Shown here: piece by piece, positions 1 to 8,168 of the stretch
Layout: each line of letters begins with the position of its first letter
How positions within the stretch are numbered: position 1 is the first letter of the stretch
Assembly (NCBI RefSeq): GCF_000145035.1
Contig: NC_014387.1
Coordinates: forward strand, 3,322,333 to 3,341,895
From: Butyrivibrio proteoclasticus B316
GTDB lineage: Bacteria; Bacillota; Clostridia; Lachnospirales; Lachnospiraceae
Reading direction: 5' to 3'
Length of the DNA stretch: 19,563 bases
Position numbers and translations under genes: made by a program
The notes under the pieces: model-generated
Seen by the model: the letters and a program-made list of their open reading frames with translations, nothing else
Told to the model about the DNA's origin: nothing
The model's database searches: none

Positions 1-2853
1 GTTTCCGACGAGGACCGCATGCGCTACGAAGGCGGCCAGTACTACGTTAAGAGTGAAGAAGAGATGCGTTCTCTTTTCCCATATGCTCAGGAAGCGCTAG
101 ATAATACGCAGAAGATTGCCGACAGATGTCACGTTGAGATTGAGTTTGGCGTTACCAAATTGCCTCATTTCGAGGTTCCTGAAGGATACGATTCCTGGAC
201 TTATCTTAACAAGCTCTGTCTTGATGGTCTTCATGAGAGGTATCCGGATGACGATGGCACGCTCAAAGACAAACTTGATTACGAGCTCGGTGTCATCAAG
301 CGCATGGGTTATGTAGATTACTTCCTCATTGTATGGGACTACATAAATTACTGCCGTGAAAACGGCATTGCTGTCGGCCCGGGACGTGGTTCTGCTGCCG
401 GTAGTATTGTTTCCTATTGCATGCATATCACAAACATTGATCCTATCAAGTATGATCTTCTCTTTGAGAGGTTCCTTAATCCTGAGCGTGTTTCCATGCC
501 TGATATCGACGTGGATTTCGAGTACGAGAGGCGTCAGGATGTTATAGATTATGTCACTGAGAAATATGGCGCTGACAAGGTTGTGCAGATCATCACTTTC
601 GGTACACTTGCTGCCAAGGGAGTTATCCGCGATGTTGCAAGAGTTATGGACCTTCCTTACAGCTTTGGCGATACGATTTCCAAGATGATCCCTACAGAGC
701 TCAACATCACTCTGGACAAGGCTCTTGAGATGAATCCCGAGCTTCGCAGCCAGTACGAGAGCGATGAAACAGTTCACAAGCTGATCGATATGTGCAAGAA
801 ACTGGAAGGACTTCCTCGTCACACCTCTATCCATGCGGCAGGTGTCGTTATCTGTTCAGCTCCGGCTGAGGATCTGGTGCCACTCTCCCGCTCTGCAGAA
901 GGAAACGTCACAACTCAGTTCACCATGACCACCATCGAGGAGCTTGGCCTTCTCAAAATGGACTTTTTGGGCCTTCGCACCCTTACTGTTATCAAGGATG
1001 CAACTAATTTTGCCAACCGCTCTCTCGGCGCCAAGCCCGGAGATGCCAATTATATTAATATAGATGAAATAGACTACAATGACCCTGCTGTTCTTGCTTC
1101 TATCGGAAGTGGCCGCTGTGACGGTGTCTTCCAGCTTGAATCAGGTGGAATGCAGTCCTTCATGAAGGAGTTGCGCCCTCAGTCGCTTGAAGATATTATC
1201 GCGGGCATATCACTTTATCGCCCGGGCCCTATGGACTTTATTCCCAAATACATTGCGGGTAAGAATGACGCAGGGGCTATAACCTATCAGACGCCTGAAC
1301 TGGAGCCTATCTTGAAGCCCACCTATGGCTGTATCGTTTATCAGGAGCAGGTAATGCAGATAGTTCAGCAGCTTGGTGGCTACACTCTTGGACGAGCTGA
1401 CCTTGTAAGACGTGCCATGAGTAAAAAGAAACAACATGTCATGGAAGTAGAAAGAGCTAACTTCGTAAACGGCAATCCTGAGGAGAATGTTCCGGGATGT
1501 GCTTCGAAGGGGATTTCTCCAGAAATTGGTAATGCTATCTACGATTCCATGATGGATTTTGCCAAGTATGCCTTTAACAAATCCCACGCCGCCTGTTACG
1601 CAGTAGTTGCCCTTCAGACCGCATGGCTCAAGTACTATTATCCTGTCGAGTTCATGGCTGCGCTTATGACCTCTGTCATTGATAATCCGGGCAAGGTTTC
1701 GGGATATATCATGAGCTGCAGGAATATGAACATAGCTCTTTTGCCACCTGATATTAATGAAGGCTTCGATGGATTCTCTGTTACAGAGATTGATGCTGGG
1801 GATAATGATAAGCCTATTCCTGGCGCCGTTGTAACAACTGCTCCCGGCCGCAAGAAGGCAATCCGCTATGCCCTCACAGCTATCAAGGGCGTTGGAAGGC
1901 CGGTTATAGCTTCGATTGTGCAGGAGAGACAGCTCCATGGCAAATTCAAGAATCTCAACGACTTCCTGTCCAGAATGCAGGGGCGTGCCAATGATGTCAA
2001 CAAGCGAGCTGTTGAGAACTTTATCAAAGCAGGAGCATTTGAATGTTTTGAGGGAACTCGCAAACAACATATGACTGTTTATGCTCACATTATGGATCAG
2101 CTCCACAACTCCAACCGCAATTCCATGGCAGGCCAGATGACACTGTTTGATTTTGCCGGGGAAGAGGAGAAAAAAATGTACGAGATTCCCCTTCCTGATG
2201 TTGGAGAATTTCCACGTGAGCTTCTTCTTGAGTTTGAGAAAGAGGTGCTTGGAATCTACGTTTCAGGCCATCCTCTTGAAGAATATATCGGAATATGGAA
2301 AAAGAAGATCACCAATACCACCACTGACTTTTATCTTGATGATGAAACAGGTGTCCCTGTAGTACGTGATAACGCGACTGTGACTATCGGTGGAATCATA
2401 AGTGACAAGAAGGTCAAATACACCAAGACGGACCAGATAATGGCCTTTCTGACTGTGGAAGATCTGGTCGGCTCTATTGAAGTTATCGTCTTCCCCAAGA
2501 CCTACGAAGCCAACGCTCCGCGCCTTAATGAAGATGCAAAAGTGTTCATAGAAGGCCGTGTTTCTGTCGAGGATGACCGCGATGCCAAGCTGATAGCCAG
2601 TAAGATAATGCTATTTGATGAGGTGCAGAAGACTGTATGGCTGCGTTTCCCAAACAAAGAGGATTACGAGGCCAAGGCATTTTCTGTACAACAAGTGCTG
2701 TCGCAGAGTGACGGACGCGATGAAGTTGCGATATATTTAACCGACACCAAGCAGATCAAGAAGCTTGGCAAAGCCCATACCATCAAGGCCGACAAGGATA
2801 CACTTGAAGCTCTTGCAGATATTCTTGGAAAAGAGAATGTACAGGTGACGTGA
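1..2853 (+). CDS. dnaE: DNA polymerase III subunit alpha, 5'-truncated by window edge
   Basis: Replicative polymerase catalytic subunit. The reading frame is open from base 1, so the gene starts outside the window; about 950 codons are present of the usual 1150-1200, and most of the N-terminal PHP domain is missing. The palm begins with a GPGRGSAAGS motif near 379-408. The catalytic DxD lies in MPDIDVDF at about 496-519, and the third acidic residue in KMDFLGLRTLT near 955-987. Fingers, the helix-hairpin-helix segment (AIKGVGRPVIASIV, near 1880) and a C-terminal OB fold (about 2370-2560, TVTIGGIISDKKVK onward) follow in normal order. This is the DnaE type rather than PolC, because there is no inserted exonuclease domain. 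The gene is convergent with metK and ends before a shared terminator. The visible part looks intact. Confidence 0.97.
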   Translation, partial: VSDEDRMRYEGGQYYVKSEEEMRSLFPYAQEALDNTQKIADRCHVEIEFGVTKLPHFEVPEGYDSWTYLNKLCLDGLHERYPDDDGTLKDKLDYELGVIKRMGYVDYFLIVWDYINYCRENGIAVGPGRGSAAGSIVSYCMHITNIDPIKYDLLFERFLNPERVSMPDIDVDFEYERRQDVIDYVTEKYGADKVVQIITFGTLAAKGVIRDVARVMDLPYSFGDTISKMIPTELNITLDKALEMNPELRSQYESDETVHKLIDMCKKLEGLPRHTSIHAAGVVICSAPAEDLVPLSRSAEGNVTTQFTMTTIEELGLLKMDFLGLRTLTVIKDATNFANRSLGAKPGDANYINIDEIDYNDPAVLASIGSGRCDGVFQLESGGMQSFMKELRPQSLEDIIAGISLYRPGPMDFIPKYIAGKNDAGAITYQTPELEPILKPTYGCIVYQEQVMQIVQQLGGYTLGRADLVRRAMSKKKQHVMEVERANFVNGNPEENVPGCASKGISPEIGNAIYDSMMDFAKYAFNKSHAACYAVVALQTAWLKYYYPVEFMAALMTSVIDNPGKVSGYIMSCRNMNIALLPPDINEGFDGFSVTEIDAGDNDKPIPGAVVTTAPGRKKAIRYALTAIKGVGRPVIASIVQERQLHGKFKNLNDFLSRMQGRANDVNKRAVENFIKAGAFECFEGTRKQHMTVYAHIMDQLHNSNRNSMAGQMTLFDFAGEEEKKMYEIPLPDVGEFPRELLLEFEKEVLGIYVSGHPLEEYIGIWKKKITNTTTDFYLDDETGVPVVRDNATVTIGGIISDKKVKYTKTDQIMAFLTVEDLVGSIEVIVFPKTYEANAPRLNEDAKVFIEGRVSVEDDRDAKLIASKIMLFDEVQKTVWLRFPNKEDYEAKAFSVQQVLSQSDGRDEVAIYLTDTKQIKKLGKAHTIKADKDTLEALADILGKENVQVT

Positions 2854-2946
2854 GAACATATATGAGCTGCACTGACAGTATGTAAAGAATAAAGTCTAAG
2901 ATGTGAGTCATTCGCACGAGTACGTAAATTCATGAGTGTAAAAAGA

Positions 2947-3009
2947 AAAGGACCGATTCCTGATTACGGTTTACTTATTTAAACCGTAGGAATTGGTCCT
3001 TTGATTTTT
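2947..3009 (+). terminator. Bidirectional Rho-independent terminator between dnaE and metK
   Basis: A long imperfect hairpin: the left arm starts AAAGGACCGATTCC at 2947 and ends TACGGTTTA at 2973. The right arm runs from TAAACCGTA (2980) to GGTCCTTT (3002). There is one 4-nt bulge in the left arm and one G-U pair. GATTTTTAT follows on the plus strand. On the minus strand the stem is followed by TCTTTTTA, so it can stop transcription from both convergent genes. Confidence 0.85.
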
Positions 3010-3063
3010 ATACCATGAATTAGTTCGAGCCAGAAGCGAACAGATTAGACTTTATTTGTTCTA

Positions 3064-4254
3064 TTACTGCACTGCTGCCTTGAGCTCATCAACCTTGTTA
3101 GTCTGCTCCCAAGGAAGATTGAGGTCGTTACGTCCAAAGTGTCCATAAGCAGCTGTCTGCTTGTAGATAGGACGACGAAGGTCGAGCATCTTGATGATTC
3201 CGGCAGGACGAAGATCGAATACCTTACGAACTGCCTCTGTAAGCTTCTCATCAGAAACCTTACCTGTTCCGAATGTATCAACAAGAACTGATGTAGGCTG
3301 TGCAACACCGATAGCATAAGATATCTGGATTTCTGCTCTGTCTGCAAGGCCTGCTGCTACGATATTCTTAGCAACATATCTTGCTGCGTAAGCTGCTGAA
3401 CGGTCAACCTTAGTGCAATCCTTACCTGAGAAAGCACCGCCGCCATGACGAGCTGCTCCGCCGTAAGTATCAACGATGATCTTACGTCCTGTAAGACCAG
3501 CATCACCCTGAGGTCCGCCGATTACAAAACGTCCTGTAGGATTGATATAGATCTTAGTGTTCTCATCTACGAGCGACTGATCAACTACTGCGTCGATAAC
3601 ATACTTTCTGATATCTGTGTGGATCTGCTCCTGAGTAACCTTCTCATCGTGCTGAGTTGAAATAACGATAGCTTCAAGTCTCTTAACCTTACCGTTCTCA
3701 TCATACTCAACAGAAACCTGGCTCTTACCATCAGCTCTGAGGTAAGCAAGTGTGCCATCTTTTCTAACTTCTGTGAGTTTCTTGGTAAGCTTGTGAGCAA
3801 GGCTGATTGCGTATGGCATGTACTCTTCTGTCTCGTTAGTAGCATAACCGAACATCATACCCTGATCGCCGGCACCAATTGCCTCAAGCTGCTCATCTGT
3901 CATCTGGTTCTCTCTAGCTTCAAGAGCCTTATCAACACCCATAGCGATATCTGCTGACTGCTGATCAAGTGCTACAAGTACTGCACATGTGTTTCCATCA
4001 AAGCCCTTAGCTGAATCATCATAGCCGATCTCTTTGATTGTCTCACGAGCGATCTTAGCATAGTCAACGTTTGCCTTAGTTGTGATCTCACCTGTGATGA
4101 GAACAAAACCTGTACATGTTGCTGTCTCGCAGGCAACACGGCTCATAGGATCCTGTGCCATGCAGGCATCAAGGATTGCGTCAGAGATGTTATCGCAGAT
4201 TTTATCTGGATGTCCTTCAGTAACTGATTCGGATGTGAAAATAAACTTATCCAT
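3064..4254 (-). CDS. metK: S-adenosylmethionine synthetase
   Basis: Cytoplasmic enzyme that makes S-adenosylmethionine from methionine and ATP. The 396 residues match the family length. Visible motifs are [10 protein letters not shown] near the N-terminus, [12 protein letters not shown] (the ATP-binding loop hexapeptide region), [18 protein letters not shown] and the C-terminal DLRP segment. The ATG at 4254 is chosen because the protein then begins [11 protein letters not shown] like its homologs and has an AAAGGA ribosome binding site about 7 nt upstream. The frame stays open 13 codons further, but that extension runs into the riboswitch terminator. The gene is preceded by a SAM-I riboswitch, so it is predicted to be switched off by its own product. 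Confidence 0.97.
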   Translation of the reverse strand: MDKFIFTSESVTEGHPDKICDNISDAILDACMAQDPMSRVACETATCTGFVLITGEITTKANVDYAKIARETIKEIGYDDSAKGFDGNTCAVLVALDQQSADIAMGVDKALEARENQMTDEQLEAIGAGDQGMMFGYATNETEEYMPYAISLAHKLTKKLTEVRKDGTLAYLRADGKSQVSVEYDENGKVKRLEAIVISTQHDEKVTQEQIHTDIRKYVIDAVVDQSLVDENTKIYINPTGRFVIGGPQGDAGLTGRKIIVDTYGGAARHGGGAFSGKDCTKVDRSAAYAARYVAKNIVAAGLADRAEIQISYAIGVAQPTSVLVDTFGTGKVSDEKLTEAVRKVFDLRPAGIIKMLDLRRPIYKQTAAYGHFGRNDLNLPWEQTNKVDELKAAVQ

Positions 4255-4291
4255 TCTTTTTTCCTTTCTTTTTAGCTTTGCCTTAACTAGC

Positions 4292-4327
4292 AAAAAAATC
4301 CGCTTGTTGCGTGCACAAACAAGCGGA
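4292..4327 (-). terminator. Riboswitch-controlled terminator of metK
   Basis: On the minus strand TCCGCTTGTT (4327-4318) pairs perfectly with AACAAGCGGA (4308-4299) around a 9-nt loop, followed by seven T (4298-4292). The 3' side of P1 plus the next two bases (AATAAGAGGA, 4355-4346) can pair with the 5' arm of this terminator with one mismatch and one G-U pair. That gives a clear antiterminator when SAM is absent. It is an OFF switch by transcription termination. Confidence 0.9.
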
Positions 4328-4347
4328 ACTGATTAACGTTTCAGATC

Positions 4348-4533
4348 CTCTTATTGCTCGTAGAAATGACTTCTGTCTAAACCGGTATCTCATATGCTAA
4401 ACGCATCGTGATACCAAATGTCATCTCATATTCCCATTCGGGAACTGCACGCTCAGGTTGGCACCTTCCTGATCACTCAAGGGGTTGCCGTGGTTTCATA
4501 GGTCCTATGTACCTCCACCACTCTGAATAAGAG
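4348..4533 (-). promoter_or_regulatory. SAM-I (S-box) riboswitch aptamer upstream of metK
   Basis: Read on the minus strand, the region has the S-box core: AGAGTGGTGGAGG, then TATGAAACCACGGCAACC, then AAGGTGCCAACCTGA. It is closed by an 8-bp P1 helix, CTCTTATT at 4533-4526 with AATAAGAG at 4355-4348. It is longer than a typical S-box because one arm (about 4360-4430) is extended and contains a nested hairpin, GGTATC/GATACC enclosing ATGC/GCAT. It lies directly in front of metK, a classic S-box target. Confidence 0.95.
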
Positions 4534-4549
4534 AACATATAAATATAAT

Positions 4550-4580
4550 ATTGTATCCCGGAAACTACCTTGTATAACAA
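4550..4580 (-). promoter_or_regulatory. Candidate promoter of the metK riboswitch transcript
   Basis: Minus strand TTGTTA (4580-4575), 19-nt spacer, TACAAT (4555-4550), about 17 nt before the aptamer P1 helix. The position is right, but the spacing is long and the surrounding DNA is AT-rich, so the exact boxes are uncertain. Confidence 0.35.
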
Positions 4581-4721
4581 ATTTCCGTTATCTGATATTA
4601 AACCATAAAACAAATAAAAGCAATAGGCAAAATGATAATATTTGTCTAAACAGCACTTTATACTTATTTTTCACATTTCAATAATGACCTGTTTATCTCT
4701 CATATCATTCTTTTTATATGA

Positions 4722-4773
4722 TCACAAGTTATTGTGCATTTTTGCAATCTCATGTAATAATCTATGCTATTAT
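4722..4773 (+). promoter_or_regulatory. Candidate promoter with an inverted repeat, upstream of the 4824 gene
   Basis: The inverted repeat CACAA-GTTA-TTGTG lies within 4722-4737. A possible -35 TTGTGC (4732-4737) with TAATAA 17 nt later (4755-4760) overlaps it, and an extended -10, TGC-TATTAT, ends at 4773. Either could drive the membrane protein gene. The rest of 4534-4823 is AT-rich and shows no other feature. Confidence 0.3.
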
Positions 4774-4823
4774 GTATATGTATATTTCTTAACACAGCGG
4801 TCTGCAATATCGGGGTAAAAGAA

Positions 4824-5840
4824 ATGAAGAATATCAATAAGAAAAATCTAATCTATTTTGTTCTTCTCGGAATCTTTATTGTTTCTTTCCTATTTATCAG
4901 TGTTCTTTATCTGGTCAGAAAGAATAACACCTCAATCATTATTCAGGGTGATCCCAGGGACATTGCCCTTGAAGGGTTTGAAGGAAATCTTGACTTTGTG
5001 GCTATTACCCTTAATGCTACAGACGGCTCAATAACTAACGAAGATGCTGTTTCTTTTGACATAAACGGTAAAACATATAGCGCACAGCCCCATGATCTTG
5101 TCATAGAGTTCAAGAGCGCTGAGGCAGACGATCTTACAGATGGTATCCCCGGGAGTATCACAAATCCTCAGATGCATTTTACGCCCATTGATTCTACGGT
5201 TAATTCCACATTTGCAGATTTTATAGAAATAAAAAAAGGTGATCGTTTAACCGAAAGTTTTACTGATGAATCCGGTTCCGATCACAAAACTGTTGTTGAT
5301 AATATAGAAGTAACAATGAAAGATTTTACCTCTTTTGACTCATTGCATATTTGGAGTGATCTTCCATTAGAAGCTGACAGCAATACTGTCATCATATTTA
5401 AAGGAGAGACTATTAGCGATAATGGAGCTCAAATTGTTTTACATGATAACTGCATTTTTTCTTTTGAAAATATAACTGAGCTTAGTACCACACTCACCGA
5501 CAACATCGAAGATTTCCACTTGAGCGGAACAATTAAAAAGCTCTCGGGAACTCTTGAAAATGATGGAGCTGAATTGTATAGCACGTCCGGTGCTTCTCAG
5601 AACAGTTTTTTCTGTGGAAATCAGTCACTCCTTGTTGCAGGCAAAGAACTAAAGTCCGAATACACTTATGATGCAGAATCCGCAGACCTTGTGGTAAGTG
5701 GAAAGCCCACTGCTGCCAGCCTTGAAGATATCGATGTCATGGAAGGTTTCCTTCAGTATCTGATCACTAACTTTGATGCGTTCTTTATGGCTCTTTTTGG
5801 TGCACTGCTGGCACTGGTAATTGACAAGACGGTATCGTGA
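4824..5840 (+). CDS. Membrane-anchored protein of unknown function
   Basis: 338 residues with no family that I recognise. The N-terminus has a few Lys/Asn residues and then a strong hydrophobic segment (about residues 8-31). A polar, Asp/Ser/Thr-rich region of about 280 residues follows, and a second hydrophobic segment lies at the very C-terminus (about 314-333, FFMALFGALLALVI). With two membrane segments the large middle part is predicted to lie outside the cell with both ends inside. It looks rich in beta strands. The start at 4824 is chosen for GGGG placed about 8 nt upstream; the frame opens at 4764 but that extension has no ribosome binding site. It is alone on the plus strand between metK and the acyltransferase, so context gives no clue. 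Confidence 0.8.
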   Translation: MKNINKKNLIYFVLLGIFIVSFLFISVLYLVRKNNTSIIIQGDPRDIALEGFEGNLDFVAITLNATDGSITNEDAVSFDINGKTYSAQPHDLVIEFKSAEADDLTDGIPGSITNPQMHFTPIDSTVNSTFADFIEIKKGDRLTESFTDESGSDHKTVVDNIEVTMKDFTSFDSLHIWSDLPLEADSNTVIIFKGETISDNGAQIVLHDNCIFSFENITELSTTLTDNIEDFHLSGTIKKLSGTLENDGAELYSTSGASQNSFFCGNQSLLVAGKELKSEYTYDAESADLVVSGKPTAASLEDIDVMEGFLQYLITNFDAFFMALFGALLALVIDKTVS

Positions 5841-5911
5841 TCATTGAAAATATTATGTTCTTTGTTAAGATTCATAATTATTGAATAATACAATGGCTTG
5901 AATTTGCATTA

Positions 5912-6817
5912 TCAAGTAGAATTTCTAAGCAGAAATGCATTCTCCTTTTTGGGCTGAAGTTTGTGCATGAAGGAATAAACCTCATCAGGCTCTGTGATAC
6001 TTTTCGGCCGAAACATAGTACTTCTGACATCTTCTACCGTGTAAGTATAGTTTCCATTGTCAGCGAACATTTCCTCCAGAAATACATTCTCATAGTAGTC
6101 AGACGCAATATCTCCCCTCTTTGTTACAGGAAGTTGTTCAAGAATTTCCCACACCATGGAAGCCAATGCTTCACGAAGTAACACTGTTAATTCATGTTTC
6201 TGCTCAAGCGAATATTTCCTTACATCAATTATTTTCCCAATATTCACATAATAATTTCTACCATCACGTACAAGTGCGATAGGCACAATATCTGCCCCTG
6301 TGCTGATAGCTATTTCCGCCGTTCCTGTATATAAATGCATGACTAGTTGATTAGGGCTTATATTGTACGCTCCTTCAGGGAAAGCAATGACATTTTGCCC
6401 TTTTCTCATCAGCTCTTTTACTCTCTCTTTTGCAATAAAGCGGTCCTTCTTATGGTCTGAATCAAAGCATATTGCTCCGTTAAGATCAAGCATTGCTCCC
6501 GAAAAGCTTCTATACATCTCACGTGAATCAGCAACCATAAACCAGGCAGGTTTCTGCACAGCCTCGAAAACCATCTCTGCATCAACGCCTCCAATATGTG
6601 TAGGAGCAAAAATAGTTGGCCTGTCAGTTATACTGTGTCTGTCATTTATAATTATCAGCTTCTGCCTTTTTATGAGCCTCTGAACCTTGATAAGCATCAC
6701 AATTATTCTATTGGCAACGCGGTGTCCCAATAGATGTCTGATGTTCATATTGCCGCTGTCGTATCTGTCATAGCGCTTTTGTCTGTAGGAATTCTCCAGG
6801 CTCTGAAGACTTCGCAT
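5912..6817 (-). CDS. 1-acylglycerol-3-phosphate acyltransferase-like (PlsC/LPLAT family)
   Basis: Predicted membrane-associated lysophospholipid acyltransferase. The family's HX4D catalytic motif is present as THIGGVD (H74, D79), and the acceptor-binding motif appears as FPEGAYN (residues 146-152). The 301-residue length is somewhat longer than the usual 200-250, with a basic N-terminus and about 70 extra C-terminal residues. The start at 6817 is chosen for AAGAGGG about 8 nt upstream. A TTG at 6856, also behind an AAAGG, would add 13 residues and cannot be excluded. The gene is convergent with 4824-5840 and no clear terminator is visible in the 71-bp gap. Substrate is not determined by sequence. 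Confidence 0.85.
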   Translation of the reverse strand: MRSLQSLENSYRQKRYDRYDSGNMNIRHLLGHRVANRIIVMLIKVQRLIKRQKLIIINDRHSITDRPTIFAPTHIGGVDAEMVFEAVQKPAWFMVADSREMYRSFSGAMLDLNGAICFDSDHKKDRFIAKERVKELMRKGQNVIAFPEGAYNISPNQLVMHLYTGTAEIAISTGADIVPIALVRDGRNYYVNIGKIIDVRKYSLEQKHELTVLLREALASMVWEILEQLPVTKRGDIASDYYENVFLEEMFADNGNYTYTVEDVRSTMFRPKSITEPDEVYSFMHKLQPKKENAFLLRNST

Positions 6818-6868
6818 AAGCAATACCCTCTTGATATATATTTTATCATAATTCAATATATACCTTTC

Positions 6869-7086
6869 TTAATCATCACTATTGTCATTTATAGTTTCAA
6901 TGAGTCCAGTAACCAAATCTTGCAATTGGGCTGCATTTTTATTCGTTATTACAGGTTTTCCGGTTCTCTTTTCAACAATATCGTTTTCCATCCTTCGGCG
7001 ATCTCATTTTCAGTTGGTGACAATTTGTCACCAACTGACTTCCCTCTTCTTTAAGCCTATTTTTCAGCGCTATGAACCAAGATAGA
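6869..7086 (-). pseudogene. Internally deleted relic of a BRO-N / phage antirepressor-type gene
   Basis: On the minus strand one frame reads LKNRLKEEGSQLVTNCHQLK and then MRSPKDGKRYC before a TGA at 6974-6972. This is the middle of the BRO-N domain as I know it from phage antirepressor-like proteins. Overlapping it in another frame, 6991-6869 encodes 40 residues beginning MENDIVEKRTGKPVITNKNA. This resembles the C-terminal tail of the same family (RxTGKxVVTxxNA). The two parts meet near 6980, so the bulk of the gene between them has been deleted, and the 5' end is gone too. The 40-codon piece has no good ribosome binding site. Family assignment is from memory of these motifs. Confidence 0.65.
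7011..7037. repeat. Perfect 27-nt palindrome (13-bp arms) inside the BRO-N relic
   Basis: CAGTTGGTGACAA, one central base, TTGTCACCAACTG. In the relic frame it encodes QLVTNCHQL, so the symmetry sits in a conserved part of the former protein. There is no T tract next to it, so it is not a terminator. Confidence 0.8.
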
Positions 7087-7090
7087 GCCC

Positions 7091-8137
7091 TTATAAGTCT
7101 ACTCCTATGCCTGCGTATGGAATGGCTTCCACCAGGCACTTTACGTAATCTTCCACGTCCTCCGGATCCAGCTCCTCACCTTCCCTGGCGGCGCACTCAA
7201 ACTCGTCCACAATGCCTTCGATCAGCACCATGTCGATAAAGAGCGGAAGCTTTTCCAACAGCTCCTCGGAAACCGTTGCCTCACTCCGGTAACCCTCTAA
7301 AATGGTCGCAAAATACTCTTCCTTCATGTAGGCCAGTCGCTTCTCTCCGTCCGGCATCCACTGACACCAGCCAACGCCATGCGTCCAAAGATGTGCAAGG
7401 TCAAACATATACCAGCAATAGATGCAATTGTCGAAATCAAAGGTCGTAATTGCGCCGTCACTGAAATCCACGTGATAATTCCCGTCGCTGAAATCAAAAT
7501 GTACAAGGCCATAGCTCTCCGGATCCACGGGGAGCGTCCTGAACCTCTCCAGGCGATCCGCAATGGCCGCCTTCAGCTCCGCATAAGCATCAGGGATCAC
7601 CTTATCGACATACTCCATGTTGTACTTGTCAAAATAATGTTGCCTTTGGTGTGTCGGCCGATATTGCTTCGAGAGCCTGTGAATCGCTCCGATGGTCTTT
7701 CCCATGTTGTAAAACAGCTCGGAAAGCGGTGCCCCATCTCTGTAATGATATCCGTTTTCGCTGAGAAGGATTCCTTTAGCATACGCAAACAAAGATACAA
7801 AGCATTCCGCATCACCTTCTGCTCCATCAGCAGCCTCGCTTAAACCGATCACCGAAGGTTTTACCTGCATGCGTTCCACGAGTTTTCCGCTCCTCGAAGG
7901 GATCACATCCGCGACGGATGCACCGTTTTTCGCAAGGTAATGCACGAATTCCGTCTCTGCCTCATATTCCTCCATCGTCCTGTCACCAAGCGCGGATATT
8001 CTTAATACGCATTTCTTTTCTTCCTTTTGTTTGCAGACATAGACGAGGTTTCTTCCGCCGTCATGTCCGCCCACTTGTTCAAACTCATAATTCTCTAAAT
8101 CATAAATGGCTTTTGCCTTCTCTAAAACATTTGTCAA
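7091..8137 (-). CDS. Aminoglycoside phosphotransferase-family kinase
   Basis: 348-residue small-molecule kinase of the APH / phosphotransferase-enzyme fold. The N-lobe contains a plausible ATP-site lysine strand (KKCVLRISAL, residues 41-50). The catalytic loop is VHFDFSDGN (H213, D215, N220), a full HxDx4N Brenner motif, and the metal-binding DFD follows in TTFDFDN (D234, D236). The substrate cannot be inferred; the fold also covers choline, homoserine and protein kinases, so resistance should not be assumed. The TTG at 8137 is chosen because GGAGG lies 8 nt upstream; a GTG at 8152 in the same frame would sit on the ribosome binding site. It is the last gene of a three-gene minus-strand unit, 31 nt after its neighbour. 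Its GC content (near 60% in some lines) is higher than that of flanking core genes, which suggests transfer. Confidence 0.85.
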   Translation of the reverse strand: MTNVLEKAKAIYDLENYEFEQVGGHDGGRNLVYVCKQKEEKKCVLRISALGDRTMEEYEAETEFVHYLAKNGASVADVIPSRSGKLVERMQVKPSVIGLSEAADGAEGDAECFVSLFAYAKGILLSENGYHYRDGAPLSELFYNMGKTIGAIHRLSKQYRPTHQRQHYFDKYNMEYVDKVIPDAYAELKAAIADRLERFRTLPVDPESYGLVHFDFSDGNYHVDFSDGAITTFDFDNCIYCWYMFDLAHLWTHGVGWCQWMPDGEKRLAYMKEEYFATILEGYRSEATVSEELLEKLPLFIDMVLIEGIVDEFECAAREGEELDPEDVEDYVKCLVEAIPYAGIGVDL

Positions 8138-8168
8138 TACGCATTCCTCCACGCTTTTTTCCAGGTAA

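Noticed and set aside
97..834. Long minus-strand open frame opposite dnaE
   Set aside because: Lies entirely opposite conserved dnaE coding sequence, has no family resemblance and is explained by codon bias.
1210..2106. 298-codon minus-strand open frame opposite dnaE
   Set aside because: Same reason: a shadow of dnaE without ribosome binding site or recognisable motifs.
7091..8137. Antibiotic resistance gene
   Set aside because: The kinase motifs show only the APH fold, which covers many non-resistance substrates; nothing in the sequence points to an aminoglycoside.
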